DNA of 64,000 nucleotides from contig CAXAUF010000001.1 of the NCBI GenBank assembly GCA_963972425.1, forward strand, positions 113,783-177,782, written 5' to 3'. A model generated the notes under the pieces. The model did not search any database. It saw nothing but the letters and a program-made list of their open reading frames with translations, and was not told where the DNA came from. The position numbers and the translations under genes are program-made. Shown in pieces: positions 25,724 to 35,300 of the stretch (positions are counted from its first letter, which is position 1; each line of letters starts with the position of its first letter). This stretch comes from Algorimicrobium sp002414705 (GTDB lineage: Bacteria; Bacteroidota; Bacteroidia; Flavobacteriales; Flavobacteriaceae).

Positions 25724-27808
25724 TTAAGATATTTGTAATCCATTTGTGACTGTTTCATCATCTGGATTTACAAAAACTAATTTTCCTTCTGGGTTTTCAG
25801 TCATTAAAATCATGCCTTGACTTTCAACACCGCGTAATTTTCTGGGTGCTAAATTAACTAAAACAGTCACTTTTCTTCCAATAATGTCTTCAGGTTTAAA
25901 GCTTTCAGCAATTCCAGAAACAATGGTTCTAACATCAATTCCTGTGTCTACTTTTAATACCAATAGTTTGTTAGCTTTTGGCATTTTTTCAGCTTCCAAA
26001 ATAGTGCCAACACGTAAATCTAGTTTAGAAAAATCTTCAAACGTAATGGTTTCTTTTTCTGGTTCTACTTGCTTATTAGCAGCTTCATTGGCTTTTTTGC
26101 TGGCTTCCAATTTATCTAATTGGAGTTGAATGGTTTCGTCTTCAATTTTAGAAAACAACAATTCTGCTTGACCAATTTGATGTCCTGCTGGAATTAGCGT
26201 GTTTTTTGTTGAAATATCGTTCCATGAGTTCTCGATACTATTCTCCTGCGTCGAATCACTCGAACTGACGCGAAGAATATTTTTTAATTTTGTAGATGTA
26301 AACGGTAAAAAGGGTTCTCCTAAAGTAGCTAAAGCGGAAGCAATTTGTAAAGCGACAAACATGATGGTTTTGGTGCGTGCTTCATCTGTTTTAATGAGTT
26401 TCCAAGGTTCCTCATCTGCTAAATATTTATTTCCTAATCGTGCTAAATTCATGAATTCTTGTGATGCTTCACGGAATCTGTAACGTTCTATAGAACTTGA
26501 AATTACAGCTGGATAGGCTTTTATTGCTGCAAGTGTTTCTTCATCTACTGTTGAAAATTCAGATGCTTCTGGAATAAAACCGTCATAATATTTATTGGTT
26601 AAAACCACCACACGATTAATAAAATTTCCAAAAATAGCCACTAGTTCATTGTTGTTCCTGGCTTGAAAATCCGCCCAAGTAAAATCGTTATCCTTACTTT
26701 CTGGTGCGTTTGCTGTTAAAGCGTAACGCAACACATCTTGCTGATTAGGGAAATCTATTAAATAGTCTGGTAACCAAACAGCCCAGTTTTTAGAGGTTGA
26801 TAATTTCTGACCTTCTAAATTCAAAAATTCGTTAGCAGGCACATTATCTGGTAAAATGTAAGATTCTTCTGCTTTTAACATACTTGGGAAAATAATACAG
26901 TGAAACACAATATTGTCTTTTCCAATAAAGTGTACCAATTTGGTATCGTCACTTTTCCAGTATGGTTCCCAATCTTTTCCAACACGTTCAGCCCATTCTT
27001 TGGTAGCTGAAATATAGCCAATTGGTGCATCAAACCACACATAAAGCACTTTGCCTTCAGCACCTTCCACAGGAACAGGAATTCCCCAGTCCAAATCTCT
27101 GGTTACAGCTCGTGGACGTAAACCGTCATCAATCCAGGATTTTACTTGTCCGTAAACATTGGGTTTCCAATCTTTTTTATGACCTTTTAAAATCCATTCC
27201 TTTAAAAATTCTTCGTGTTTATCCAAGGGTAAAAACCAGTGTTTGGTTTCTTTTAAAGTTGGAACATTTCCGGTTATAGCTGATTTCGGGCTAATTAGAT
27301 CCGTAGCATTTAAACTGCTTCCGCATTTTTCACACTGATCACCATAGGCTTCTTCGTTTCCGCATTTTGGACAAGTTCCCGTTACAAAACGATCGGCTAA
27401 AAACTGGTTTGCTTCTTCGTCATACAATTGCTCGGTTACTTCTTCAATAAATTCGCCTTTATCATATAGAGTTTTAAAAAACTCTTGAGCCGTATCATGG
27501 TGAATTTTTGCTGATGTTCTGGAATAATTATCAAAGGTAATTCCAAAATCTTCAAACGATTTTTTTATGATAGCATGATATTTATCAACAATATCTTGAG
27601 GAGAAACGCCTTCTTTTTTCGCCTTAATAGTAATAGGAACACCGTGTTCATCACTTCCACAAATAAACGCAACATCGTTATTTGTTAAGCGTAAATAACG
27701 TGCATAAATATCAGCAGGCACATAAACTCCAGCCAAATGTCCAATATGAATAGGACCGTTTGTGTACGGTAAAGCGGCTGTAATGGTGTATCTTTTTGGT
27801 TGATTCAT
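25724..27808 (-). CDS. metG: methionyl-tRNA synthetase
   Basis: A 694-residue class I synthetase charging tRNA-Met. HIGH-type motif PIHIGHLAG at about residues 19-27; zinc-knuckle CPKCGNEEAYGDQCEKCG at about 145-162; KMSKS-type loop as KLSTS in EGQKLSTSKNW; anticodon-binding helical domain next. A C-terminal EMAPII-like tRNA-binding domain (FSKLDLRVGTILEAEKMPKANK) makes it the long dimeric form. Residues about 514-527 (SSSDSTQENSIEN) are encoded by a repeat-like insertion at 26228-26269, in the linker before the C-terminal domain. A TACTTTTG element lies 84 bases upstream. Confidence 0.96.
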   Translation of the reverse strand: MNQPKRYTITAALPYTNGPIHIGHLAGVYVPADIYARYLRLTNNDVAFICGSDEHGVPITIKAKKEGVSPQDIVDKYHAIIKKSFEDFGITFDNYSRTSAKIHHDTAQEFFKTLYDKGEFIEEVTEQLYDEEANQFLADRFVTGTCPKCGNEEAYGDQCEKCGSSLNATDLISPKSAITGNVPTLKETKHWFLPLDKHEEFLKEWILKGHKKDWKPNVYGQVKSWIDDGLRPRAVTRDLDWGIPVPVEGAEGKVLYVWFDAPIGYISATKEWAERVGKDWEPYWKSDDTKLVHFIGKDNIVFHCIIFPSMLKAEESYILPDNVPANEFLNLEGQKLSTSKNWAVWLPDYLIDFPNQQDVLRYALTANAPESKDNDFTWADFQARNNNELVAIFGNFINRVVVLTNKYYDGFIPEASEFSTVDEETLAAIKAYPAVISSSIERYRFREASQEFMNLARLGNKYLADEEPWKLIKTDEARTKTIMFVALQIASALATLGEPFLPFTSTKLKNILRVSSSDSTQENSIENSWNDISTKNTLIPAGHQIGQAELLFSKIEDETIQLQLDKLEASKKANEAANKQVEPEKETITFEDFSKLDLRVGTILEAEKMPKANKLLVLKVDTGIDVRTIVSGIAESFKPEDIIGRKVTVLVNLAPRKLRGVESQGMILMTENPEGKLVFVNPDDETVTNGLQIS
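26228..26269. repeat. repeat-like insertion inside metG
   Basis: The 42 bases from GTTCTCGATA to CACTCGAACTGAC have an imperfect inverted-repeat layout (AGTTCTCGA at the left, TCGAACT at the right). They look like the family of dispersed elements with ends GAGTTCTCGATAC / ACTCGAACTGA that I associate with flavobacterial intergenic regions. Here the unit is read in frame within metG. Confidence 0.5.
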
Positions 27809-27891
27809 GGTATTCGAAATCTTATATGTAATCCAGCTAGCAAATGCATGCTTAACCGTTTTTATTATTATTTTGCAGTCACAAAAGTACG

Positions 27892-27899
27892 CATTTTAA
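27892..27899 (-). promoter_or_regulatory. -7 element (TACTTTTG) upstream of metG
   Basis: A full TAnnTTTG match on the minus strand, 84 bases before the metG ATG; it would give a long 5' leader. Confidence 0.4.
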
Positions 27900-28013
27900 G
27901 GTCTATTTAGAAGTGTGAAATTATAAATTTTAGAGCAGCTATTTAAGTGATAATATTTCCGATTTTTAGGTGTTTAAATTTATAACATCTGAAAAAAAAT
28001 GTACATTTACCCT

Positions 28014-29030
28014 ATGTCGAAAATCTCATTACTAGTTGTGCTGTGTTGTTCGGTTTTGTTCTTTGGAACAGATACTGCAAAACAAGCTAATTTATCAACT
28101 CAAAAATCACAAAAATTGATACAACCACCATATTTAAAAGCAGGTGATACGGTTGCTATTGTTGCACCTTCCGGAATTTTAAACAACCGCCAAGCTGAAG
28201 TTCAACGTGCCGTAAAACTTTTAGAAAGTTGGGGTTTACATGCTTTAGTTGGGAAGCATGTTTTTAGTAAGGATAATCATTTTGCTGGAACCGATGCACA
28301 GCGTTGTGAAGATTTTCAAAAAGCCATGGATAATCCTTCGGTTAGTGCAATTTGGTGTGCACGAGGCGGTTATGGAACGGTTAGAATTTTAGATAAATTG
28401 AATTATACTAAGCTTAAAAAAGATCCAAAATGGTTAATAGGTTATAGTGATATTACTGCCTTGCATAACGATTTTCATAATGAAGGTTTTGAAACTATTC
28501 ATGCTATGATGTGTACCAGTTTAACAGCTGATGAAAGGGGTTTAGATGAAACGATTGTTACTTTTAAAAAAGCACTTTTTGGTGATCCACTTTCCTATAC
28601 GTTAAAAGGTTCCAACTATAACAAAATAGGAAGCGTGAATGCACCTATTGTTGGCGGAAATTTAACCATGCTTCACACCATGTTAGGTTCTAAAAGTAGT
28701 TTGGATACGTCTGGTAAAATTTTATTTATTGAAGAAATTGGCGAATATAAATACCATGTAGATCGTATGTTACAGAGTATGAAACGTGCTGGGTATTTTG
28801 ATAATTGCGCAGGTGTTTTAGTTGGAGATATGACTAAAATGCGAAAAAACACAACGGCTTGGGGAAGTTCTGTGGAGCAATTAATTCTAGACGCTTTATC
28901 TGATTACGATTTTCCAATTGCTTTTAACATGCCTGCTGGTCATGAGGATGATAATCGTGCCATGATTTTAGGTCAAAACGTGGAATTGGTAGTTGGTAAA
29001 GATCAGTCTACGTTGCAGTTTTTAAAATAA
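28014..29030 (+). CDS. LD-carboxypeptidase, S66 family, exported
   Basis: About 338 residues from the ATG at 28014 (MSKISLLVVLCCSVLFFGT, a signal-like segment); an in-frame ATG at 27999 adds five residues. The S66 fold is clear: PPYLKAGDTVAIVAPSG at the start of the domain, IWCARGGYGTVRIL, nucleophile Ser in WLIGYSDITALH, APIVGGNLTMLHTMLGS, and the Glu/His region FIEEIGEYKYHVDRML. LD-carboxypeptidases remove the terminal D-Ala from tetrapeptide stems in peptidoglycan recycling. Most relatives are cytoplasmic; the hydrophobic N-terminus suggests a periplasmic or membrane-attached form. It is divergent from metG. Confidence 0.9.
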   Translation: MSKISLLVVLCCSVLFFGTDTAKQANLSTQKSQKLIQPPYLKAGDTVAIVAPSGILNNRQAEVQRAVKLLESWGLHALVGKHVFSKDNHFAGTDAQRCEDFQKAMDNPSVSAIWCARGGYGTVRILDKLNYTKLKKDPKWLIGYSDITALHNDFHNEGFETIHAMMCTSLTADERGLDETIVTFKKALFGDPLSYTLKGSNYNKIGSVNAPIVGGNLTMLHTMLGSKSSLDTSGKILFIEEIGEYKYHVDRMLQSMKRAGYFDNCAGVLVGDMTKMRKNTTAWGSSVEQLILDALSDYDFPIAFNMPAGHEDDNRAMILGQNVELVVGKDQSTLQFLK

Positions 29031-29042
29031 ATATTTCTTAAA

Positions 29043-29639
29043 TTATAGTTCGGTTTTAAAGCAACCTGGCATGACTTTTACTGACATGTCTCCATCTTTA
29101 TAAGTAATTACAAAAGGTATTTTTTCTAAAGCGCATTTTGGTTCGATGGTGAATTTTATTAAACCGGAAACTTCAAAATCCATTTCAGAATTAATTTCTA
29201 AAGGCTGTTTATAGGTCGTATTTTCTCTGACCAGATTCACGTAATTATTCCCTTTTGGAGTTTGTTCTATTTCTTCAACAGAACGTGGAGTTTCTAAAAT
29301 AGTTTCTATCATTTTAATATACTTGTTTTTTTGTAATCCAGAAGTGTATCTGCCAGTAGAGGCTACTTTAGAATGTGGCGACACAAAATAAGCATCGTTC
29401 TTTAAAACGATGTCGGTTACTAATTGATAGGTGTTATTTTCGGTTTTTTCTATAGTTAGTTCTAAATCATACAAGTCTGCAACAAATAACGGATTGCCAT
29501 TAAGCGGGATATAATTTGAATGTTCAGAATCTGTTTTTAATGCCACTTCCTGACTTGTTTTAGATTCAGTAGTGTCTGTCTGACTGCTGCACGCCATACT
29601 TAAAAATATAACAGCGTAAATAATTGATTTGTGTATCAT
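29043..29639 (-). CDS. lipoprotein, hypothetical, divergent from the membrane regulator
   Basis: 198 residues from the ATG at 29639 (MIHKSIIYAVIFLSMACSSQ; lipobox SMAC, Cys17). The longer frame to 29684 would add 15 residues lacking a signal and running towards the repeat array. The mature part is beta-rich (YDLELTIEKTENNTYQLVTDIVLKND) with one C-terminal cysteine in MPGCF and one at CALEKI. No known family is recognised. It is divergent from the winged-helix regulator gene with 120 bases between the starts, and those bases hold four phased TGTMAA repeats. It is therefore the prime candidate for a target of that regulator. Confidence 0.75.
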   Translation of the reverse strand: MIHKSIIYAVIFLSMACSSQTDTTESKTSQEVALKTDSEHSNYIPLNGNPLFVADLYDLELTIEKTENNTYQLVTDIVLKNDAYFVSPHSKVASTGRYTSGLQKNKYIKMIETILETPRSVEEIEQTPKGNNYVNLVRENTTYKQPLEINSEMDFEVSGLIKFTIEPKCALEKIPFVITYKDGDMSVKVMPGCFKTEL

Positions 29640-29688
29640 GGTTTTGTTTTGATTATTTAGTAAAACTACTTGAAACACGTCCAAAAAG

Positions 29689-29727
29689 TGTCAAAAAAAT
29701 GTAAAAGAAGTGTCAACGGTTGTAAAA
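29689..29727. promoter_or_regulatory. four helically phased TGTMAA direct repeats (PhoB-box-like operator)
   Basis: TGTCAAA at 29689, TGTAAAA at 29700, TGTCAAC at 29711 and TGTAAAA at 29721: spacing 11, 11 and 10 bases, that is, one per helical turn. The first and third sit in identical AAGTGTCAA units. Direct repeats of TGTCA at 11-base spacing are the recognition layout of PhoB-type winged-helix regulators, and the neighbouring gene encodes one. Confidence 0.65.
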
Positions 29728-29759
29728 AGTCCTGAAAATGTTAGTTATTTACATCTGTT

Positions 29760-30629
29760 ATGACAAAAAGAATTTTTTTCAAAATCAGTGGGTTTTTATT
29801 TATTTTAGTATCGGTTATTTTACTGTTTGTAGCTAAAGATGATAATACCTTATTTTCAGAACGCGTTAAAGTGTCTTTACGTGAAGTTGGCAACCAACTG
29901 TTACTAATAAACCAAGATTCTATGTCTTTGGTTTTACCGGTAAAAGCACTTAAAAAAAACAGTTTTCAATTAACGTTTGAAGAGCCTTTGTCATTTGAAC
30001 CTAGTCAGTTGGTTTCTATAATAGATTCTACATTTCAGAAAGCAGAATTACCTAAAAACTATATTGTTGAAACCATTGCCTGCGAAGCACAAGAGGTGGC
30101 TTACAGTTTTCAAATTTTAAACAATGTAGAAAATAGTATTGTCCCTTGTAGTGGTCGTGTTTTACCAGAAAGTTGTTATGCTATTGAAGTGGTGTTTACG
30201 GATGTTCAATCTAATGCGTCACTAAAACAAATAGCGTTTTATGGATTTCTTTTTGGTGGTTTTGTTTTCTTGTTTTTAGGTTTTTACAAACGCAAAAAGC
30301 TAATTTTACAAGCTACTGAATCTGGAGATTATTCTGAAATTGGTAGTTTTCACTTCTATCCAGAGCAAAATAAACTGGTTAAATTAGCTAAAGAAATTAG
30401 TCTTTCTAAGAAGGAATGTGAACTGTTGGAAATATTTGCAGCCAATCCCAACCAAATTATAAAACGAGACGAGCTCACCAAAAAAGTATGGGAAGATCAT
30501 GGCGTTTTTGTGGGTAGAAGTTTAGATACGTATATATCCAAATTACGTAAAAAACTGCAAGATGATAGCTCTATAAAAATTACTAATGTGCATGGTGTAG
30601 GGTATAAGCTGGAACTTACTGAACGTTAA
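29760..30629 (+). CDS. membrane-anchored winged-helix (OmpR/PhoB-type) transcription regulator
   Basis: A 289-residue protein with two transmembrane segments (about 8-25 and 158-178) flanking a periplasmic domain of about 130 residues containing two cysteines. A cytoplasmic C-terminal OmpR/PhoB winged helix follows (about 195-286: KEISLSKKECELLEIFAANPNQIIKRDELTKKVWEDHG, recognition helix RSLDTYISKLRKKLQDD, wing TNVHGVGYKLE). There is no receiver domain. ToxR/CadC proteins use the same DNA-binding fold at the N-terminus with a single membrane span; here the order is reversed. It presumably senses a periplasmic signal and acts from the membrane. The operator-like array lies 33 bases upstream, so autoregulation is likely. 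Confidence 0.88.
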   Translation: MTKRIFFKISGFLFILVSVILLFVAKDDNTLFSERVKVSLREVGNQLLLINQDSMSLVLPVKALKKNSFQLTFEEPLSFEPSQLVSIIDSTFQKAELPKNYIVETIACEAQEVAYSFQILNNVENSIVPCSGRVLPESCYAIEVVFTDVQSNASLKQIAFYGFLFGGFVFLFLGFYKRKKLILQATESGDYSEIGSFHFYPEQNKLVKLAKEISLSKKECELLEIFAANPNQIIKRDELTKKVWEDHGVFVGRSLDTYISKLRKKLQDDSSIKITNVHGVGYKLELTER

Positions 30630-30671
30630 ATTGACTATCTTGTAGTTGATTAAAGTAGGAGAGAAGTAAAT

Positions 30672-31031
30672 ATGGCACAACATAATGAACTTGGCGAATT
30701 GGGCGAACAAATGGCTGCAGACTATCTACAAGCCAAAGAGTACCAGATTCTAGAGCGTAATTATTTTTATCAAAAAGCTGAAGTTGATATTATTGCAACC
30801 TATAAAAATGAGTTAATTTGTGTAGAAGTCAAAACTAGAAACTCCGACTTTTTTGGTGATCCACAAGAATTTGTAACATCAGGAAAAATAAAATTACTGG
30901 TAAAAGTTATGGATGCGTATATGACCGAAAATGATATTGATTTAGAATGTCGGTTTGATATTATAGCAGTCCTAAAAAATAAAAATCAAGAGGTAATTAC
31001 GCATTACGAAAATGCGTTTTATCATTTTTAA
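30672..31031 (+). CDS. YraN-like UPF0102 putative endonuclease
   Basis: 119 residues with the UPF0102 signatures: NELGELGEQMAADYLQAKEYQILERNY at the N-terminus and the restriction-endonuclease-like core AEVDIIATYKNELICVEVKTR (D, ExK). The fold resembles Holliday-junction resolvases; activity in vivo is unknown. It lies 42 bases after the regulator gene on the same strand and is convergent with the thioredoxin-like gene. The stop at 31031 is followed by only 30 bases before the opposing stop; an inverted repeat AGACTTATTT/AAATAAGTCT at 31058-31081 may end both transcripts. Confidence 0.88.
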   Translation: MAQHNELGELGEQMAADYLQAKEYQILERNYFYQKAEVDIIATYKNELICVEVKTRNSDFFGDPQEFVTSGKIKLLVKVMDAYMTENDIDLECRFDIIAVLKNKNQEVITHYENAFYHF

Positions 31032-31061
31032 GTAGTAACCAAAAATTACTTTTTTCAAGAC

Positions 31062-32366
31062 TTATTTATTAAAATAAGTCTCTAAATCTTCCATATGTTC
31101 TGGTTTTGCTAAAATAACTTTATTACTATCTAAAACGAAGTAGGATGGTGTGGCAGAAACACCGTATGTTTTAATAAGTGGACTTTCCCATTTTTTTAAA
31201 TCGTAGGTATGTATAAAATTTGGAAATTGCTCAATAGTTTGATTCCAACTTCTAACACCATCTTCTAAACCATAAGCTAAAACAGTAATATTTGGATGTT
31301 TTTCCATAAGTACTTTTACTTTCGGTAACTCCTGTAAACAATGACTGCAACCACTACTCCAAAAAATAAGAAGTGTGGTTTTTGTGGTATTAAAATTATA
31401 TAAGTTCGTTTTTATTGGTTTACTGTTTTCCAAATAAGTAAACTCGAAATTTACTGCCTTTTTACCGATAGCAGATTTATTATAGTCCTCTAATGTTTCT
31501 AATAAAAGTGTTTTGTTATTTGTTTTAGCAAGTGGTAATAAATATGCGTCGCTTATATAATTTGCTACTTCGGGTTGTTGTTTGCTAATCATACTTTTCC
31601 AAAGATTTTCAAGAATCATAATTTGGGCTTCATGGTTTTTGTTTGTAGCTTTTACCACATCATCTATGGCCATTTTATAGTAATTTGCATCTTCTGGCAT
31701 AGCAAAGACATAAGCTTCAACACGCTCATTTAAAAAATCTGAACTTTGTAATAATGGATTATCAAAATCCATATAATTAAAATAATGCGATTTTAGGTTT
31801 AATGAATAAGTGTTTACATCTTCATACGCATCTGGAATATAGGTTCTGTTCGATTTTACAAAAGGAGAAATCATCATGTTGGCAGATTCATTTTCGAAAG
31901 AATCTTGCGTGTTTTTCAAGTTTTTGAAAATGGCAGTAATTTCAGCTTCATCGGTTTTTTGAGCCATGTAATAATCGCTAATTAAACCGTTTATTTTTGA
32001 AATAGAATCCATATAGGTTAGCCATAACTTATTTTCTTCTGAAATGGCAATATGTAATCCTGCATCTAAATCGAAGGTTAACGAAATAGATTCTTTTCCA
32101 TTATAAAACACATCAAAATTATTGTCTTCAACAGGTGTTGCGTACACAATTTTATAGATTCCTATTTTAGAATCAGCATCTAAATTAATAGCCCAACTGC
32201 CATCTGTATTGGTTTTTGCTTGCTCAATATAACTTGTTCCAGAAGGTGTTACATGGTATAATAATACAAAACTGAAAGATTCTGCAGGTGTAAATTGCCC
32301 CTGAATACTATGTTGTGCAAACGTTACAATTGGTAATAGAAGACACAGAAGAAGGATTTTTTTCAT
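31062..32366 (-). CDS. TlpA-like thioredoxin-fold lipid/periplasmic protein with N-terminal DUF4369-like domain
   Basis: About 434 residues from the ATG at 32366 (MKKILLLCLLLPIVTFAQ, signal peptide). The N-terminal beta domain (QGQFTPAESFSFVLLYHVTPSGTSYIEQAKTN) is of the kind found in DUF4369/AhpC-TSA fusion proteins. A helical middle follows, then a C-terminal thioredoxin domain (about 305-434) with redox motif CSHC in FWSSGCSHCLQELP and the cis-proline segment SATPSYF. It should reduce or exchange periplasmic disulfides, as in cytochrome maturation or oxidative protection. It lies 16 bases after the mfd stop in mixed order on the same strand, so it is likely downstream in the mfd transcript. 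Confidence 0.87.
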   Translation of the reverse strand: MKKILLLCLLLPIVTFAQHSIQGQFTPAESFSFVLLYHVTPSGTSYIEQAKTNTDGSWAINLDADSKIGIYKIVYATPVEDNNFDVFYNGKESISLTFDLDAGLHIAISEENKLWLTYMDSISKINGLISDYYMAQKTDEAEITAIFKNLKNTQDSFENESANMMISPFVKSNRTYIPDAYEDVNTYSLNLKSHYFNYMDFDNPLLQSSDFLNERVEAYVFAMPEDANYYKMAIDDVVKATNKNHEAQIMILENLWKSMISKQQPEVANYISDAYLLPLAKTNNKTLLLETLEDYNKSAIGKKAVNFEFTYLENSKPIKTNLYNFNTTKTTLLIFWSSGCSHCLQELPKVKVLMEKHPNITVLAYGLEDGVRSWNQTIEQFPNFIHTYDLKKWESPLIKTYGVSATPSYFVLDSNKVILAKPEHMEDLETYFNK

Positions 32367-32396
32367 GATACTAGATTTCATTTATACCAACAAGGC

Positions 32397-35300
32397 TTAT
32401 GCCACAATTGGTTTTAAAACTTGCAGCGCCTTGTCTACAGTTTTAATGTTTTCAAAAGTTAATAATAAGCGCAAGCCATTTCGGGTTTGCTTTTCTTTCA
32501 TTTTACAAGCCTGCGGATGCGATTGCACAAATTGTAAAACACGTGTAAAATTTGGACTTTGATAAAAACCACTTTTCTGATCAGTAATAAAATAACCAAT
32601 CAGTTTGTTTTGTTTCATCACGACTTTTTCAAGTCCCATTTTGGTTGCCACCCATTTAATACGAACACTATCCATTAAATCTGCTACTTGAGTTGGTAAT
32701 TCTCCAAAACGATCGCGAATGTCGCTTTCAAATGTTGCGAGTTCCGCTTCGGTTTTAATGTCGTTAAGCTTGGTGTATAAATTTAAACGTTCGGCAATAT
32801 TGTTTACATAATCATCTGGAAATAGCAATTCAAAATCACTATCAATCGTAATATCTTTTACGTATTCTTTTTCTTTACCATCATCTTCATATAAATCCTT
32901 GAATTCGGTTTCTTTCAATTCATCTATAGCTTCGTTTAGAATTTTCTGATACGTGTCAAAACCAATGTCGTTAATAAATCCGCTTTGCTCACCACCTAAT
33001 AAATCACCAGCTCCACGAATTTCTAAATCTTTCATAGCAATATTAAAACCGCTACCTAATTCGCTAAATTGCTCCAAAGCTGTAATCCGTTTTCTAGCAT
33101 CTTCGGTCATTGCGGAATATTCAGGTGTAATGAAATAACAAAACGCTTTTTTGTTACTTCGACCAACACGACCACGCATTTGGTGCAAATCACTCAATCC
33201 AAAATTATTGGCATTATTTATAAAAATAGTGTTTGCATTTGGAACATCTAAACCACTTTCAATAATTGTAGTGCTGACCAGTACATCAAATTCACCATTG
33301 ATAAAAGCCAGCATTAATTGCTCGAGTTTTTTCCCTTCCATTTGACCATGACCAATGCCAATTTTAGCATCAGGTACTAACCGCTGAATCATACCGGCTA
33401 CTTCCTTGATGTTTTCAATACGGTTATGGATAAAAAATATCTGCCCACCACGCTGAATTTCATAAGTTACAGCATCACGAATGCTTTCTTCAGTAAACCG
33501 AATAACGTGACTTTCTATTGGGTGTCTGTTTGGAGGAGGTGTTGTAATAACCGATAAATCGCGCGCTGCCATTAAGCTAAACTGCAAAGTTCTTGGAATT
33601 GGTGTAGCAGTTAATGTTAGAACATCTACATTATCTTTCAAGGTTTTTAGCTTCTCTTTTACGGCAACACCAAATTTTTGTTCTTCATCCACAATCAGCA
33701 AGCCTAAATCTTTAAATTTCACATTTTTATTTACGAGCTGATGCGTGCCGATAATAATATCTACAGCACCAGATTCAAGATTGGCTAATGTTTCGCGTTT
33801 CTCTTTAGCCGTTCTGAAACGGTTGAGATAATCCACAGTCACAGGAAAATCTTTTAAGCGTTCTTTAAATGTTCTGGAATGTTGATACGCCAAAATGGTT
33901 GTTGGCACCAGGATTGCGACTTGTTTTCCGTTATCAACCGCTTTAAAAGCAGCACGAATGGCGACTTCCGTTTTACCAAAACCAACATCACCACAAACGA
34001 GTCGATCCATAGGGCGTTGGCTTTCCATGTCAGCTTTTACATCTGCAGTAGCTGTGCTTTGGTCTGGTGTGTCTTCATAAATAAACGAGGCTTCCAGTTC
34101 ATGTTGCATGTGGCTGTCTGGATGATATTGGTGACCCTTTTCTAACTTTCGCTTGGCATAAACCTGAATTAAATTGAAGGCAATTTCTTTAACACGTGAC
34201 TTCGTTTTTGCTTTAAGCGTTTTCCAAGCTTTACTTCCTAATTTGTAAACTTTAGGCGGTTTGCCATCTTTACCGTTAAACTTGGTAATTTTGTGAAGCG
34301 AATGAATACTTAAATATAAAATATCGCGTTCACCATAAATTAATTTTATAGCCTCTTGTTTGTTGCCTTCTACATCTATTTTTTGAAGACCTCCAAAGCG
34401 TCCAATACCATGATCAATATGCGTGACATAATCACCAATATCTAAATTGGTCAATTCCTTTAAAGTAATAGCTTGCTTTTTTGCATAGCCATTCTTTAAA
34501 TGAAATTTATGATAGCGCTCAAATATTTGATGATCTGTATAACACGTTATTTTATTTTCATGGTCTACAAAACCTTGATATAAGGATAAAACAATGGTTT
34601 TATAATGAACCGTGGCTTCAGCATCATCAAAAATATCATGAAACCGTTTGGCCTGCTGCTCACTAACACAGGCAATATAATTGGTGTAACCTTTGTCGTG
34701 ATGCAGGTTTAAATCATCAATTAGTAAATTGAATTGCTTATTAAAAGCGGGTTGAGGTGTGGTGTTAAACGTAATTATAGATTCTTCGCTTCGCTCTGAA
34801 TGACAGAAAACGGCTTTACTTCCAAACTCAATTATATTAAAATCGAGTAACTGCTTTTTTAATTCTGTTGCGTTGCAGAATAATTCTTCGGGCTCGGCAT
34901 GTTTCAGTTCTGATGATAGGTTTTTAAAAGCGTGTTCTGCTTTACTGTAAAAGTCGTCAATCCTATCAAAAACCAGTTCGGCATTTTTGGTAAAAACGAC
35001 GGTTTTTTGTGCAATATATTTTAAGAAACTTTGTCGGCTTTCATCTAATAATTTATTAGCAACATTAGGGATTATGGTTATTTTCTTAATCTGATCGGTG
35101 GACAATTGCGTTTCCACATCAAACGTTCGAATGCTATCTACATCATCACCAAAAAATTCAATTCGGTAGGGTTCATCATGCGAAAATGAAAAGACATCTA
35201 CAATTCCACCACGCACGGAAAATTCACCTGGTTCAGTTACAAAATCAACACGTTTAAACTTATATTCGAAAAGGACTTCGTTTACAAAATCGATGGATAG

